A stretch of 64,000 nt of DNA from Halomonas jincaotanensis (GCF_018448785.1 NZ_JAHCLU010000020.1:1-64000); one strand, 5' to 3'. Positions 8,117 to 17,206 are shown, counted from the first letter of the stretch. Notes: generated by a model from the sequence alone, not told the origin. Made by a program: numbers and translations.

Positions 8117-9445
8117 TCACAAGCGTCCCAACGCATCGCGTACGGCGTGGTCGAGCTTGTCGGTAAGCTCGTCCAGATGAGACTCTTCGAGGATGAAGGG
8201 CGGCGCCAGCAGGATATGATCGCCGGTCCGTCCATCGAGTGTCCCTCCCATGGGGTAGCACATCAGGCCATGCTCCATGGCGGCTTTCTTGATCCTCGCA
8301 TGAAGCTTGCGTTCGGGATCGAAGGGCTGCTTCCTGTCGCGATCCTCGACCAGTTCGATACCCCGGAACATGCCTCGCCCTCGAATGTCGCCGATATGCG
8401 GGTGTGAACCGAAGCGCTCGACCAGACGCTCGTGCAGTCCGTCTCCCAGGCGCGTCACCTGCGGCAAGAGTTGGCGCGCCTCGATGGCGTGCTGCACGGC
8501 CAGGGCCGCGGCACAGGCCGTCGCATGGCCGATATAGGTATGGCCGTGCTGGAAGAACCCCGAACCATTGGCAATAGCGTCATGGATTCGACGGCTGACC
8601 AGGGTGGCGCCGATCGGCTGATAGCCGGCACCGAGCCCCTTGGCAACGGTGATCAGGTCCGCCGTCACGCCTTCCTGCTCGGCGGCGAAGAGCGTACCGG
8701 TGCGACCCATGCCACACATCACCTCATCGAGGATCAGCAGGACGCCGTGACGATCACAGACCTCGCGCACCCGAGTAAAATAACCTGGAACCGCCGTCAC
8801 CGCACCCAGGGTCGCCCCGACCACCGGCTCGGCCACGAAGGCCATCACGTTCTCCGGCCCCAGGCGCTGGATCTCCTCCTCGAGCTCAGCGGCCAGGCGA
8901 ATGGCGTACCCTTCCAGGGTTTCGCCCGGTCGCAGGCCGCGATAGGCATAGCAGGGGCTGACATGACTGACATTGATCAGCAGGGGTTCGAACTGGCGAC
9001 GCCGCCATTCATTGCCGCCCGTGGCCAAGGCGCCAAGAGTATTGCCGTGATAGCTTTGACGCCGGGCGATCAGGTGCTTGCGCTCGGGCTGGCCGATCTC
9101 GATGAAGTACTGGCGGGCGAGTTTCAGCGCCGCCTCGATCGCCTCCGACCCTCCCGAGACGAAATACACCGACTCCAGCCCCTCGGGCGCGCGCGCGACG
9201 AGATGGTCGGCGAGGGCCTCCATCGGCTCGGTGGTAAAAAAGGACGTGTGCGCATAAGCCAGCTGACCTACCTGATGGCGAATAGCTTCAATGACGTCGG
9301 CATCGCTGTGGCCAAGGCAGGATACCGCGGCACCGCCACTGGCATCCAGGTAGCGTTTGTCGTGGCTGTCAATCAGGTAGGGCCCTTGCCCCTTGACGGC
9401 CATCGGATAGCGTTGCGTCAGGTTGCGGTGGAATACGTGGCTCAT
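8117..9445 (-). CDS. Class III PLP-dependent aminotransferase (aspartate aminotransferase family)
   Basis: This 442-residue fold-type I aminotransferase has the omega-amino acid/diamine transaminase pattern: PLP-phosphate site SGGSEAIEAALKLARQY near 99, DEVMCGMGRTG near 240, the Schiff-base lysine in VAKGLGAGY near 268, and GHTYIGHATACAAAL near 300. Class III enzymes transfer amino groups from omega-amino acids or amines to pyruvate or 2-oxoglutarate; the donor is unknown here. The immediately following SLC13-type transporter suggests that the two handle one carboxylate or amino compound, which is inference. Confidence 0.88.
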   Translation of the reverse strand: MSHVFHRNLTQRYPMAVKGQGPYLIDSHDKRYLDASGGAAVSCLGHSDADVIEAIRHQVGQLAYAHTSFFTTEPMEALADHLVARAPEGLESVYFVSGGSEAIEAALKLARQYFIEIGQPERKHLIARRQSYHGNTLGALATGGNEWRRRQFEPLLINVSHVSPCYAYRGLRPGETLEGYAIRLAAELEEEIQRLGPENVMAFVAEPVVGATLGAVTAVPGYFTRVREVCDRHGVLLILDEVMCGMGRTGTLFAAEQEGVTADLITVAKGLGAGYQPIGATLVSRRIHDAIANGSGFFQHGHTYIGHATACAAALAVQHAIEARQLLPQVTRLGDGLHERLVERFGSHPHIGDIRGRGMFRGIELVEDRDRKQPFDPERKLHARIKKAAMEHGLMCYPMGGTLDGRTGDHILLAPPFILEESHLDELTDKLDHAVRDALGRL

Positions 9446-9507
9446 GACACTCTCCCGAACTGTTCACTTCCATGCGCGTTGTTCTTTCCCATGATAGTGG
9501 CTTGCCA

Positions 9508-9530
9508 ATGGCGGGAAATAAACCCGCCAT
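9508..9530. terminator. Hairpin downstream of qorA
   Basis: ATGGCGGG-AAATAAA-CCCGCCAT is an 8-bp stem in the 128-nt gap between qorA and the aminotransferase. It lacks a T tract on either strand, so it is a weak terminator or an operator-like dyad. Confidence 0.35.
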
Positions 9531-9573
9531 CGTGAGCCACGCATACCACCTTCCTTGAATGAGAGCCGAGGGA

Positions 9574-10551
9574 TCAGGGCAAGAGGATGGTGGACCCGGT
9601 CGTCTTTCTGCCCTGCACGGCATCCTGTGCCTTGCCCGCCTCCGCTAGCGGGTAGCGCTGGGCGATGTCGATCGTTACCTTGCCGCTCTCCAGCATGGCG
9701 AAGAGGTCGTTGGCCATCATTTCCAGGCGCTCGCGAGTATCGGCATAGCCGTTGAGGCTCGGGCGGGTGGCGAAGAGCGAGCCCTTCTGGTTCAGGATAC
9801 CGATATTGACGCCGTCCACCGGCCCCGAGGCATTGCCGAAACTGACCATCAACGCGCGGGGTTTCAGGCAGTCCAGGGAGAGCTCCCAGGTATCCTTACC
9901 CACCGAGTCATAGACCACGTCGCACATCTCGCCATTCGTCAACTCGCGCACCCGCTCGGCCACGTCCTCGCGAGTGTAGTCGATGGTCGCCCAGGCGCCA
10001 TTCCTCTCGGCGAGGGCCGCCTTCTCGGGCGAGCTCACGGTACCGATCAGCTTCACGCCCAGCGACTTGGCCCATTGGCAGGCGATCGAACCCACACCCC
10101 CGGCGGCGGCGTGAAAGAGAATCGTCTCGCCACCTTTCAGCGGACAGGTCAGACGCAGCAGGTAATGCACGGTCAGGCCCTTGAGCAGACAGGCAGCGGC
10201 GGTCTCGAAATCGACGGCAACCGGCAGCACCACGGCCTTGTCGGCGGGCGGGTTATGAAATTCGGCGTAGGCGCCCAGCGGGCCCTGCGCGTAGGCAACG
10301 CGGTCCCCCGTCTTGAGGTGCGTGACGCCCTCGCCCACCGCATCCACCACGCCGGCTCCCTCGGTCCCCAGTCCAGAAGGTAGCGAGGGGGCGGGATACA
10401 GGCCGGTGCGGAAATAGATGTCGATGAAGTTCAGACCGATCGCCTCGTTCTTCACCCGGACCTCGCCAGGGCCGGGCTCGGAGGGCGCGACGTCGACGAG
10501 TTCGAGAACCTCGGACCCACCGGTGCGGGCGAATTGAATGCGTTTGGCCAT
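9574..10551 (-). CDS. qorA: NADPH:quinone oxidoreductase (QorA, zeta-crystallin family)
   Basis: This 325-residue zinc-free medium-chain dehydrogenase reduces quinones with NADPH. Family signs are the N-terminal GEVRVKNEAIGLNFIDIYFRTGLY block, GTEGAGVV near 63, and the NADPH-binding AAAGGVGSIACQWAK near 148; the catalytic zinc cysteines of alcohol dehydrogenases are absent. Length equals typical Qor (about 325). AAGGAAG precedes the ATG. It is followed by a 128-nt gap and so may be monocistronic. Confidence 0.93.
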   Translation of the reverse strand: MAKRIQFARTGGSEVLELVDVAPSEPGPGEVRVKNEAIGLNFIDIYFRTGLYPAPSLPSGLGTEGAGVVDAVGEGVTHLKTGDRVAYAQGPLGAYAEFHNPPADKAVVLPVAVDFETAAACLLKGLTVHYLLRLTCPLKGGETILFHAAAGGVGSIACQWAKSLGVKLIGTVSSPEKAALAERNGAWATIDYTREDVAERVRELTNGEMCDVVYDSVGKDTWELSLDCLKPRALMVSFGNASGPVDGVNIGILNQKGSLFATRPSLNGYADTRERLEMMANDLFAMLESGKVTIDIAQRYPLAEAGKAQDAVQGRKTTGSTILLP

Positions 10552-10615
10552 GAAGCGCTTCCTTGGATAGTTAACGGGAGATCATGCGCTATCCAAACGC
10601 TGAACGCCCCGGCGG

Positions 10616-11185
10616 TCAAGTGAGGGTGTCGGGGAACGCTTCCAGGCCATCGACAAAGCGACGCTTTTCGTTCTCGAACATCCTGGGATCATGCTTGAAG
10701 TGGCGTAGCACGACATCGTCATCGACCCGCAAGGTCGCGGTGAGCTCATCAAGACGTTCGGCGGGATGGCGAGATGCCACGCCGATACGCTCGCCGTCAC
10801 CTCCAGTCAGCCAGCGGGTGATGCCACAGCGGCGATAGAATGCCTCCTGCTCGGCATCGGCGGCGCTCACTCGCAGCGGCGCCTTGAGCGCCAGCTCGCC
10901 GATCAGCCGACAGCGGGGCTCGTCGTTCTCGGTAAGGCTGCAGGCCAGGGTCAGCGTCATGCCCTCGCCGGTCTCATCCAACACCAGCAAGGCCAGCGCC
11001 AGCGGTGTTCCCTCGGCGTTCACCAGTGCCAGCAGGCGCGCGGCCTGTTCGACAAACAGCACCCGACGGGTGCCGGCAAATGTCACCAGCGGCGCCAACC
11101 CCGCCGCCTGGCCGTAATGTTCGGCACACAACCGTGCCAGGCAAGCATCGCGGTTGGCCTCGTCGGTGACATGCAATACGTTCAT
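10616..11185 (-). CDS. Hypothetical protein, probably GNAT-like acetyltransferase fold
   Basis: This 189-residue protein is not a family I can name with certainty. The pattern LALLVLDETGEGMTLTLACSLTENDE, then DAEQEAFYRRCGITRWLTGG, resembles the beta-strand and C-terminal 'aaxaFYxrxGF' helix of GNAT acetyltransferases, but the acetyl-CoA pyrophosphate loop (Q/RxxGxG/A) is not obvious. The ATG at 11185 is preceded by AAAGGAT; the frame runs open farther upstream, but that stretch does not look coding. It is divergent from ugpQ and separated from qorA by 64 nt. Confidence 0.6.
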   Translation of the reverse strand: MNVLHVTDEANRDACLARLCAEHYGQAAGLAPLVTFAGTRRVLFVEQAARLLALVNAEGTPLALALLVLDETGEGMTLTLACSLTENDEPRCRLIGELALKAPLRVSAADAEQEAFYRRCGITRWLTGGDGERIGVASRHPAERLDELTATLRVDDDVVLRHFKHDPRMFENEKRRFVDGLEAFPDTLT

Positions 11186-11390
11186 TGCGCTATCCTTTGA
11201 TCTCGTTATGATCACGTTCGGCGCGAAGCCTAGCATAACCTCATCTCGCTGGCGTGGCGGCCACGTTGTCCACGGGTGAGGAGACAGCGCCTTTGCGACA
11301 TTCATACGTTTGTCATTTTTCAGACACAAACTCGACCCTTGTCTATCGCACCTTAATTCGCAAGTTATCCGCACCGAGGGAACCGCTTGT

Positions 11391-12167
11391 ATGCCGCACG
11401 CCACGACCGCCAACGCCCTGCCGCGTACCATTGCCCACCGCGGCCTTTCGGCCCGGGCACCGGAGAACACCCTGACCGCCGTTCGTGGGGCCAAGCGGGC
11501 CGGCTGCGATTGGGTCGAGCTCGATGTACAGTTGCTCGGCGACGGTACGCCGGTGATCTGGCATGACAACGGCGTCAGGCGCTGCTCCAATTCCCGCGGC
11601 AAGCTGGCGAAGCTGACGCGGGACAGGGCAAGCGCCCTGGACGTCGGCAGCTGGTTCCACAAGGACTACGCCGGCGAGCCCATGGCCACGCTGGAAGAAA
11701 TGCTGGCGCTGATCGACTCGCTCGGCATGGGGCTCAACCTGGAGCTCAAGGTCAACCGGGGCCGCAGCGGCCAGGCGCTGGTCGACACCGCCCTGCCCAT
11801 GGCGCTGCGGGCGTTGCCGGCCGAGCAACTGGTGGTGTCGTGCTTCGATGCCCCGACCCTTTCGGCCGCGCGTGCCGTCCAGCGCGATGCCGAACTGCTG
11901 CGCATCGGCCTGCTCTACGACAAGCTCCCAGCCGACTGGCGAAAAGCGGCCGAAAGGCTCGACGCCTTCAGCCTGCATCTCAACTGGCGCAAGCTGAAGA
12001 AGAAGGATGCCCGCGCCATCAAGGATGCCGGCTACGCCCTGTTCTGTTACACCCCCAACGATCCGATCGCGTTCCACCCGCTCTGGGGCTGGGGCGTGGA
12101 TGGCGTGATCAGCGACGATCCCGCGCTGTTTACCGAGTACCTGCCTGACCAAAACGCCGACGCCTGA
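11391..12167 (+). CDS. ugpQ: Glycerophosphodiester phosphodiesterase
   Basis: This 258-residue cytosolic-type GDPD hydrolyses glycerophosphodiesters to sn-glycerol 3-phosphate and an alcohol. The catalytic motifs are clear: IAHRGLSARAPENT near 14-27, WVELDVQLLGDGTPVIWHD near 41-59 (Glu and Asp metal ligands, His base) and NLELKVN near 116. There is no signal peptide, which favours the UgpQ type over periplasmic GlpQ. I chose the ATG at 11391 because the conserved domain starts shortly after; GAGGG lies about 11 nt upstream. The product could feed the GlpD pathway encoded at 24-31 kb. Confidence 0.92.
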   Translation: MPHATTANALPRTIAHRGLSARAPENTLTAVRGAKRAGCDWVELDVQLLGDGTPVIWHDNGVRRCSNSRGKLAKLTRDRASALDVGSWFHKDYAGEPMATLEEMLALIDSLGMGLNLELKVNRGRSGQALVDTALPMALRALPAEQLVVSCFDAPTLSAARAVQRDAELLRIGLLYDKLPADWRKAAERLDAFSLHLNWRKLKKKDARAIKDAGYALFCYTPNDPIAFHPLWGWGVDGVISDDPALFTEYLPDQNADA

Positions 12168-12183
12168 TCCACGGCAGGCGGCG

Positions 12184-12437
12184 TCAGTCGAGCAGCGCCG
12201 TAAGGGCCGCCATGTCCAGGTGCGCCTCCACGCAATCGGCCAGGCGGTCCAGCTCACGCTGGCGATGCTCACCGTAGTCCACTGCCTCAGCGCCAGGCTG
12301 CGCCAATCCCAAGCGACTAAGAAGCGCCCGGCACGCCAAGGGCCAGTCGAGCCCCGGCTGCAACAGCGCCATATCGCCGCGACCATCGTGCTCTTGCCGG
12401 CATCCGAGGTCGTGCCCTGAATCATCAGTGTGGCCAT
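12184..12437 (-). pseudogene. cobQ: Collapsed cobQ relic (cobyric acid synthase ends fused by internal deletion)
   Basis: The ATG at 12437 opens the frame MATLMIQGTTSDAGKSTMV, the P-loop N-terminus of cobyric acid synthase (CobQ/CbiP). After about 23 codons the match ends. In another frame the sequence then reads YGEHRQRELDRLAD and EAHLDMAALTALL, which is the CobQ C-terminus (compare YAEHKARQFDLLAEAM in CbiP), and stops at 12184. CobQ is normally about 480-510 residues, so roughly 400 codons are missing and the two ends are out of frame. It is non-functional. It follows the cobO relic and the intact btu operon. Confidence 0.85.
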
Positions 12438-12615
12438 GACCCAGGGCACGCGCCAGCATGCTGAAGCTGGAGCTGCTCTTGCCCTTACCGGGACCGGTGA
12501 GCACCAGCAGCATGCCCTGCTCCTTCTGGGCGTGATCGATACGCGACCGCATGATCTTCTGCTTGTGCGCCATGCGCCGCGCATGGCGTTCGGAGTCTCT
12601 GGCGTTGTCTCGCAT
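12438..12615 (-). pseudogene. cobO: Truncated cobO (corrinoid adenosyltransferase), first about 60 codons only
   Basis: From the ATG at 12615, preceded by GGGAGA, about 60 codons match the CobO N-terminus: RDSERHARRMAHKQKI, then LLVLTGPGKGKSS (Walker A) and MLARALGHG. CobO proteins are about 200 residues; the match ends at LGHG, exactly where the cobQ start (ATGGCC) takes over in a different frame. The remaining CobO sequence and any genes that once lay between cobO and cobQ are deleted. The start lies 87 nt after btuD, where cobO commonly follows btu genes. Confidence 0.85.
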
Positions 12616-12702
12616 GATACGTCTCCCGTTCAGGGGTCAGGGCCAGAGCGACTCGCGCCTCACCGCGTAGATAGTTGGTGAGAAAGAGTTGGAAAACAGA
12701 CC

Positions 12703-13470
12703 TTATCTCATGGGGACGAAAACCGGCGCGCCATCGATCTCGGCGGTCGCCAGGCGTTGGTCATAGAGCCGTTCCAGGACACTCGGCACCAGCATGTCGC
12801 TTGCCGGCCCCCAGCAGGCCTCGCCATCGGGATAGAGCAGCAATAGGTGGTCGCACCAGCGCGCGGCCAGGTTGAGGTCGTGCAGGCACATCAACACCAC
12901 CTTGCCTGCGGCCGCCTGCTCGCCCAGCAGCGTCATGACCGACGTCTGGTGGTGGAGGTCGAGATGGTTGGTGGGCTCGTCGGCCAGCCATAGCTGTGGC
13001 GACTGCGTGAGTACGGTGGCGATGGCGACGCGCTGGCGTTCGCCCCCCGACAGCGTATTGACCAGGCGGTTTTTCAAATGCGCGACGTCCAGCCGCTCGA
13101 GCGCTGCCACGGCGAGGCGCACGTCATCGCCCCCCTCCATCTGCCAGGCCGACAGGTAGGGATGGCGACCGATCAAGGCGGTTTCCAGCACCGTCGCGGG
13201 AAAGCCGTCCTGGCGCTCCTGGAAGATCAGCCCCAGCTGGCGAGCGACCCGCCGCCGCCGCAGGCCCGCCAACGGCTGACCGTCCAGGTCCACCTCGCCG
13301 GCACGCGGGACCCGCAGCCCGGCCAGGGTTTGCAACAAGGTGGTCTTGCCGGCGCCGTTGGGGCCCAGCACCCCCCACACCTGCCCCGGCGCCAGGCAAA
13401 GATCCAGCGCTCTGCCGTCCGCTCGTCCGGGCACATCGATCACCAGGCCGCGCGTCTCGAGTCGGCTCAT
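12703..13470 (-). CDS. btuD: Vitamin B12 ABC importer ATPase
   Basis: This 255-residue ABC ATPase powers BtuC-mediated cobalamin uptake. Walker A GPNGAGKTT is near 36, the signature LSGGERQR near 142, Walker B LWLADEPTNHLD near 162 and the switch His in CLHDLN near 196. The start overlaps the btuC stop by 1 nt (TGATG), showing translational coupling. It belongs to the FecE/BtuD-type subfamily; siderophore import is the main alternative, but the riboswitch and downstream cob relics argue for B12. Confidence 0.92.
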   Translation of the reverse strand: MSRLETRGLVIDVPGRADGRALDLCLAPGQVWGVLGPNGAGKTTLLQTLAGLRVPRAGEVDLDGQPLAGLRRRRVARQLGLIFQERQDGFPATVLETALIGRHPYLSAWQMEGGDDVRLAVAALERLDVAHLKNRLVNTLSGGERQRVAIATVLTQSPQLWLADEPTNHLDLHHQTSVMTLLGEQAAAGKVVLMCLHDLNLAARWCDHLLLLYPDGEACWGPASDMLVPSVLERLYDQRLATAEIDGAPVFVPMR

Positions 13471-14438
13471 CAGCGGCTCCGGTACAGCAGGTAGAGGAAG
13501 GTCGGCACGCCGATCAGCGCGGTGATCACGCCCACTGGCAACTGCTCGGGGGCGATCACGGTACGCGCCAGGGTATCAGCCAGCACCAGCAGGGTGCCCC
13601 CCGCCAGCGCGCAGGCGGGCAGGATCAGGCGCTGGTCGTTGCCCAGCACCAGGCGCAGCATGTGGGGCACCACCAGCCCGACGAAACCGATGCTCCCCGC
13701 CGTGGTGACCGCCATCGCGGTCAGCAGGCTGGCGGTGACATAGATCGTCCACTCCAGCGGGCGAACCGCGACCCCCAGCGCCGCCGCCTGCATCGGCCCG
13801 CGGGCCAGCACGTTCAGGCTGCGCCCCAGCGGAAAGCCCAGCAGGCAGACCAGCGCCAGCACCAGCAGCGAGGGCATGGGCGTGCGGGCATAGGCGAGAT
13901 CCCCCATCAGCCAGTACAGCATGCCCGGCAGGCGCTCGGCGGGGCTGAGCGCCAGCATCAGGGTGACGACCGCGCCCCAGCCCGCGGCGACCACCACGCC
14001 CGTCAATAGCAGGCGCGAGGGCGTCCAGCTGCCGGTGCCGTGGGCGAGGCCGAATACCAGCAGCGTGGAGAGCAGCGCGCCGGCGAAGGCCGAACCGGAG
14101 ATCACCATGCCGCCGAGCCCCGCTAGCATCGCCGCCAGCGCGCCGACCGCCGCGCCGCCGGACAGGCCCAGCACGTAAGGGTCGGCGAGCGGATTGCGCA
14201 GCAGCACCTGCATGAGGGCACCGGCGACCGCCAGCAGCCCGCCGGTGGCGAAGGCGGACAACGAACGCGGCAAGCGCAGCTCGAGAATCAGGGTGCGCGA
14301 CAGGGCATCGCCGCCGCCGCTCAGTACCGCCCATAGCTCGCCAAGCGCCAGGTTGGCGCTGCCAACGCTGGCCGACAGTCCCATCGCCGCGAGCGAGGCG
14401 GCCAGCAGCAGCGCCAGGGGCAGGGTCAAGCGACGCAT
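13470..14438 (-). CDS. btuC: Vitamin B12 ABC importer permease (FecCD family)
   Basis: This 322-residue, very hydrophobic protein has the roughly ten-helix FecCD/BtuC layout. Family landmarks are RLPRSLSAFATGGLLAVAG near 54, NPLADPYVLGLSGGA near 82 and the cytoplasmic coupling region GSIGFVGLVVPHMLR near 246. The ATG at 14438 has GAGG upstream. It sits 12 nt after the btuF stop and overlaps btuD by 1 nt. Confidence 0.92.
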   Translation of the reverse strand: MRRLTLPLALLLAASLAAMGLSASVGSANLALGELWAVLSGGGDALSRTLILELRLPRSLSAFATGGLLAVAGALMQVLLRNPLADPYVLGLSGGAAVGALAAMLAGLGGMVISGSAFAGALLSTLLVFGLAHGTGSWTPSRLLLTGVVVAAGWGAVVTLMLALSPAERLPGMLYWLMGDLAYARTPMPSLLVLALVCLLGFPLGRSLNVLARGPMQAAALGVAVRPLEWTIYVTASLLTAMAVTTAGSIGFVGLVVPHMLRLVLGNDQRLILPACALAGGTLLVLADTLARTVIAPEQLPVGVITALIGVPTFLYLLYRSR

Positions 14439-14450
14439 GATGCCTCGCGA

Positions 14451-15347
14451 TCAGCGCCGGGCACGGGCCACCTCCAGTTTCTCGCAGAGTATTTGGCTGC
14501 CGTCGAGCAAGCGCGGGGTGGGTCGCTGGATCAGCGACGGCGGCACGAAGAACAGGTTGTCGCGGTCGACCGCGGTGAGGCCGGGATACTGAGACCAGTG
14601 GTCAAGCCAATCGCGATTCTCTTCGCCCATGCCACCGGCAATTATGGCCTCGGGGTCGGCGTCCAGCACCGACTCGTCGTCGATGCGCGGGACCAGTCGC
14701 GACTGTTCACCAAAGACGTTGTGTCCCCCGCACAGCTTGATGACCTTGCCGATCAGGTGGGCGTCATTGACGGTCATCAGCGGCTCGTCCCAGACTTGGT
14801 AGAAGATGCTCACCGCCTCGGCATCGGCATGGCGTGCCGCCAGTTCGGCGATGCCATCGCGGAAGGCCCGGGCCGCCCTGTCGCCCTCCTCCCGGGTGTC
14901 CGCCAGCCGCGCCAGGCGCTCGATGGCGGTCGACACCCCCTCGAAGTCGCGCGGTTCGATGTAGAACACCGGCATGCCCAGCGCCTCGATGGTCTCCAGT
15001 TGCTCGGCGGGATTGCCGGTCACCCAGCCGATCACCAGGTCCGGCTGCAACGACACCAGGGTTTCCAGGTCGACCCGAGTGTGGCTGCCCACCGAGGCGA
15101 CCTCCTTCGCCTCGGGCGGATAGTTGCTGTAGGAGACCACCGCTACCACCCCGTCCCCGGCCCCGGCGGCATAGGTCAGTTCGGTGGCCCCGGGCGAGAG
15201 GGTGGCGATGCGCGACGCCGGTTCCTCCAGGCAGACCTTGCGCTGGCGGTCGTCGACAGCGCAGGTCTCGCCCCACGCCGGCAGGGCGAGCCAGGCCGAC
15301 AGCCACACCAGGCCGGTCAATAGCCCCCTTGAGAGTCGGATAACCAT
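14451..15347 (-). CDS. btuF: Periplasmic cobalamin-binding protein
   Basis: This 298-residue class III substrate-binding protein carries cobalamin from BtuB to BtuC. A signal peptide covers residues 1-26 (cleavage after PAWG). The fold markers RIATLSPGATELTYAAGAGD, the SYSNYPPEAKEVASVG loop and LVSLQPDLVIGW match BtuF. I chose the ATG at 15347 because it overlaps the btuB stop by 1 nt and begins the signal peptide; the frame is open to 15500 only inside btuB. Confidence 0.9.
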   Translation of the reverse strand: MVIRLSRGLLTGLVWLSAWLALPAWGETCAVDDRQRKVCLEEPASRIATLSPGATELTYAAGAGDGVVAVVSYSNYPPEAKEVASVGSHTRVDLETLVSLQPDLVIGWVTGNPAEQLETIEALGMPVFYIEPRDFEGVSTAIERLARLADTREEGDRAARAFRDGIAELAARHADAEAVSIFYQVWDEPLMTVNDAHLIGKVIKLCGGHNVFGEQSRLVPRIDDESVLDADPEAIIAGGMGEENRDWLDHWSQYPGLTAVDRDNLFFVPPSLIQRPTPRLLDGSQILCEKLEVARARR

Positions 15348-17206
15348 CACTGGCCGAAGTGCACGCTGACGAAGGCGGCACGCCCGGTGTTGATGAAGTC
15401 GAAGGGAGTACTCGCGAAGGTCACGGGGTCGAACTCGGTCCCCTGGGCGGTGGCATACTCCTTGTCCGTCACGTTCTCCACGATGGCGCGCAGCGACCAC
15501 ATCGGTGCGAACTGCCAGCCGGCGCGCAGATTGACGATCCCGTAGCCGGGCAATCGCTGCTGGTTGGCGCTATCGTTGTAGCGATGGTTCTGGGCGATCC
15601 AGGAAGCGCCCAGCGACCAATCCCCCAGCTCGCGATCGACATCCAGGCGCAGGCTCTGGGTGGCACGGCGCGCCAGCTGGTTACCGGTTCTGTGGTCTTC
15701 CGGGTCGGTATAGGTCAGCGCCGCCTGAAGGGTCCAGTCGTCGATCTCGGCACCGGCGGCGAGCTCGGCGCCGCGAATCCTGGCCTCGTTGACATTGACC
15801 GGTCGGAAGCTGGCATCCGGCGCGATCAGGTCATCCACTTCTGTCTGGTAGGCGGCAAGATCCCAGAACCAGGCGCTGTACTGGCCCCGGATCCCCAATT
15901 CAAAGGTGTCGGAGGTCTCGGCATCCAGATCGGGGTTGCTCGAGCCGGCGAAGGGGAAATAGAGCTCGTTGAAGGTGGGCGCACGGAAGGCCGTTCCGTA
16001 GCTGGCCCTGAGGGTATGGTGGTCATCCAGGTCGTAACCCAGCGCCAGGCTGCCGGTCAGCTCCTCGCCGAACGCCTCGTTGTCATCATGGCGCAGGCTC
16101 AGCTGGGTGGTCAGCGGCTGGAAATCCAGAAGCCCCTGGGCGAACACTGCGCGGTTGTAGCGGCTCTCCTCGTCGAAGCGCAGACCCGAGGTCTGGCTGT
16201 CGCCAAGGTCGTCTTCGCTGTACTCGGCCCCGAGCACCAATTCATGCTGGCCGAGCGCCAGGGTGTTCTTCCACTGGGCAGTCCATGTCCGGTTCTCGAA
16301 CAGCGAAGTATAGGTCGGCGCCACCGTATCGCGCTCGTCGCGCGCTTCACTGAGGGTGACGCGACTCGCCCAGGTATCCGTCACGGGGGTTTGCGCATAA
16401 ACCGCGGCCACCTGCTGTACGAAGTCGTCCTCGGCAGGCCCGGACGCATCGAATTCCGTGCTGCCGTGACCGCGTAACGCCAGCATGCCGACCTCGCCCC
16501 CACCATCGAAGGCATGCGAAAGCCTCACCAGGCCGGTAGTGTTGTCGAAACCCTTGTCGTCGCCACCGCGGCGCACCGGTTGGCCATCGGTATCGAAGCG
16601 ACTCGCGGCGAAGTGGTAGCGGGTGCCGCCCTCTGCGCCTGAGAAGCTGGCGCTGTAGCGCCGGGAATCGAAGGAGCCGCCGCCGGCGGAAACACGCGGC
16701 TGGGGATCGCCCTCCCCTTCCGGGGTGAACAGCTGGACCACGCCACCCACCGCATCGGCACCATAGAGGCTGCCGCGGGGGCCCCGTACGATCTCGGCAC
16801 GCTCGAACATCCGCGGGTCGAGGAATTCCCAGGCGGCGGCACCCGTGGTCGCAGAACGCAACCGAATGCCGTCGATGAGCAGTACGTTGGCATTGCTTCC
16901 GGTGCCGCGGATGAAGACGCTGCTCTGCTTGCCGAAGCTGCCCTGGGTGGTGACATCCACGCCCGGCTGGCCACGCAGCAGATCGGACAAACTGACAGGA
17001 TCCTGACGGCGCAGCGTCGCCTCGTCGATGACGGTCACGGAGGCGAGGGTCTCGTCGGCCGTTTGCGGCACCAGCGACGCGGTGATCACCATGGGATTGA
17101 GATCGACGCTCTGGCCAGAGGTATCGGTCTGCGCCTGAACGGCCAACGGAAGTGTTGCCAGGCCGAAGGCGGCCAAGCCAGGAAGGGCGGAGGTTCTGGA
17201 TTTCAT
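15347..17206 (-). CDS. btuB: TonB-dependent vitamin B12 outer membrane receptor
   Basis: This 619-residue receptor imports cobalamin across the outer membrane using TonB energy. Residues 1-25 are a signal peptide (VQA cleavage), PMVITAS near 38-44 is a TonB box, the plug domain (about 45-160) contains SVFIRGTGSNANVLLIDGIRL and GSLYGADAVGGVV, and a 22-strand barrel ends in an aromatic-rich strand, FVSVHFGQ. The ATG at 17206 is chosen over one at 17221. It is the first gene after a cobalamin riboswitch and is coupled to btuF by TGATG. Confidence 0.95.
   Translation of the reverse strand: MKSRTSALPGLAAFGLATLPLAVQAQTDTSGQSVDLNPMVITASLVPQTADETLASVTVIDEATLRRQDPVSLSDLLRGQPGVDVTTQGSFGKQSSVFIRGTGSNANVLLIDGIRLRSATTGAAAWEFLDPRMFERAEIVRGPRGSLYGADAVGGVVQLFTPEGEGDPQPRVSAGGGSFDSRRYSASFSGAEGGTRYHFAASRFDTDGQPVRRGGDDKGFDNTTGLVRLSHAFDGGGEVGMLALRGHGSTEFDASGPAEDDFVQQVAAVYAQTPVTDTWASRVTLSEARDERDTVAPTYTSLFENRTWTAQWKNTLALGQHELVLGAEYSEDDLGDSQTSGLRFDEESRYNRAVFAQGLLDFQPLTTQLSLRHDDNEAFGEELTGSLALGYDLDDHHTLRASYGTAFRAPTFNELYFPFAGSSNPDLDAETSDTFELGIRGQYSAWFWDLAAYQTEVDDLIAPDASFRPVNVNEARIRGAELAAGAEIDDWTLQAALTYTDPEDHRTGNQLARRATQSLRLDVDRELGDWSLGASWIAQNHRYNDSANQQRLPGYGIVNLRAGWQFAPMWSLRAIVENVTDKEYATAQGTEFDPVTFASTPFDFINTGRAAFVSVHFGQ

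Noticed and set aside
11343..12584. 413-codon minus-strand frame across ugpQ and the cob relic
   Set aside because: Only the short cobQ-start part is meaningful; the rest is antisense to ugpQ.
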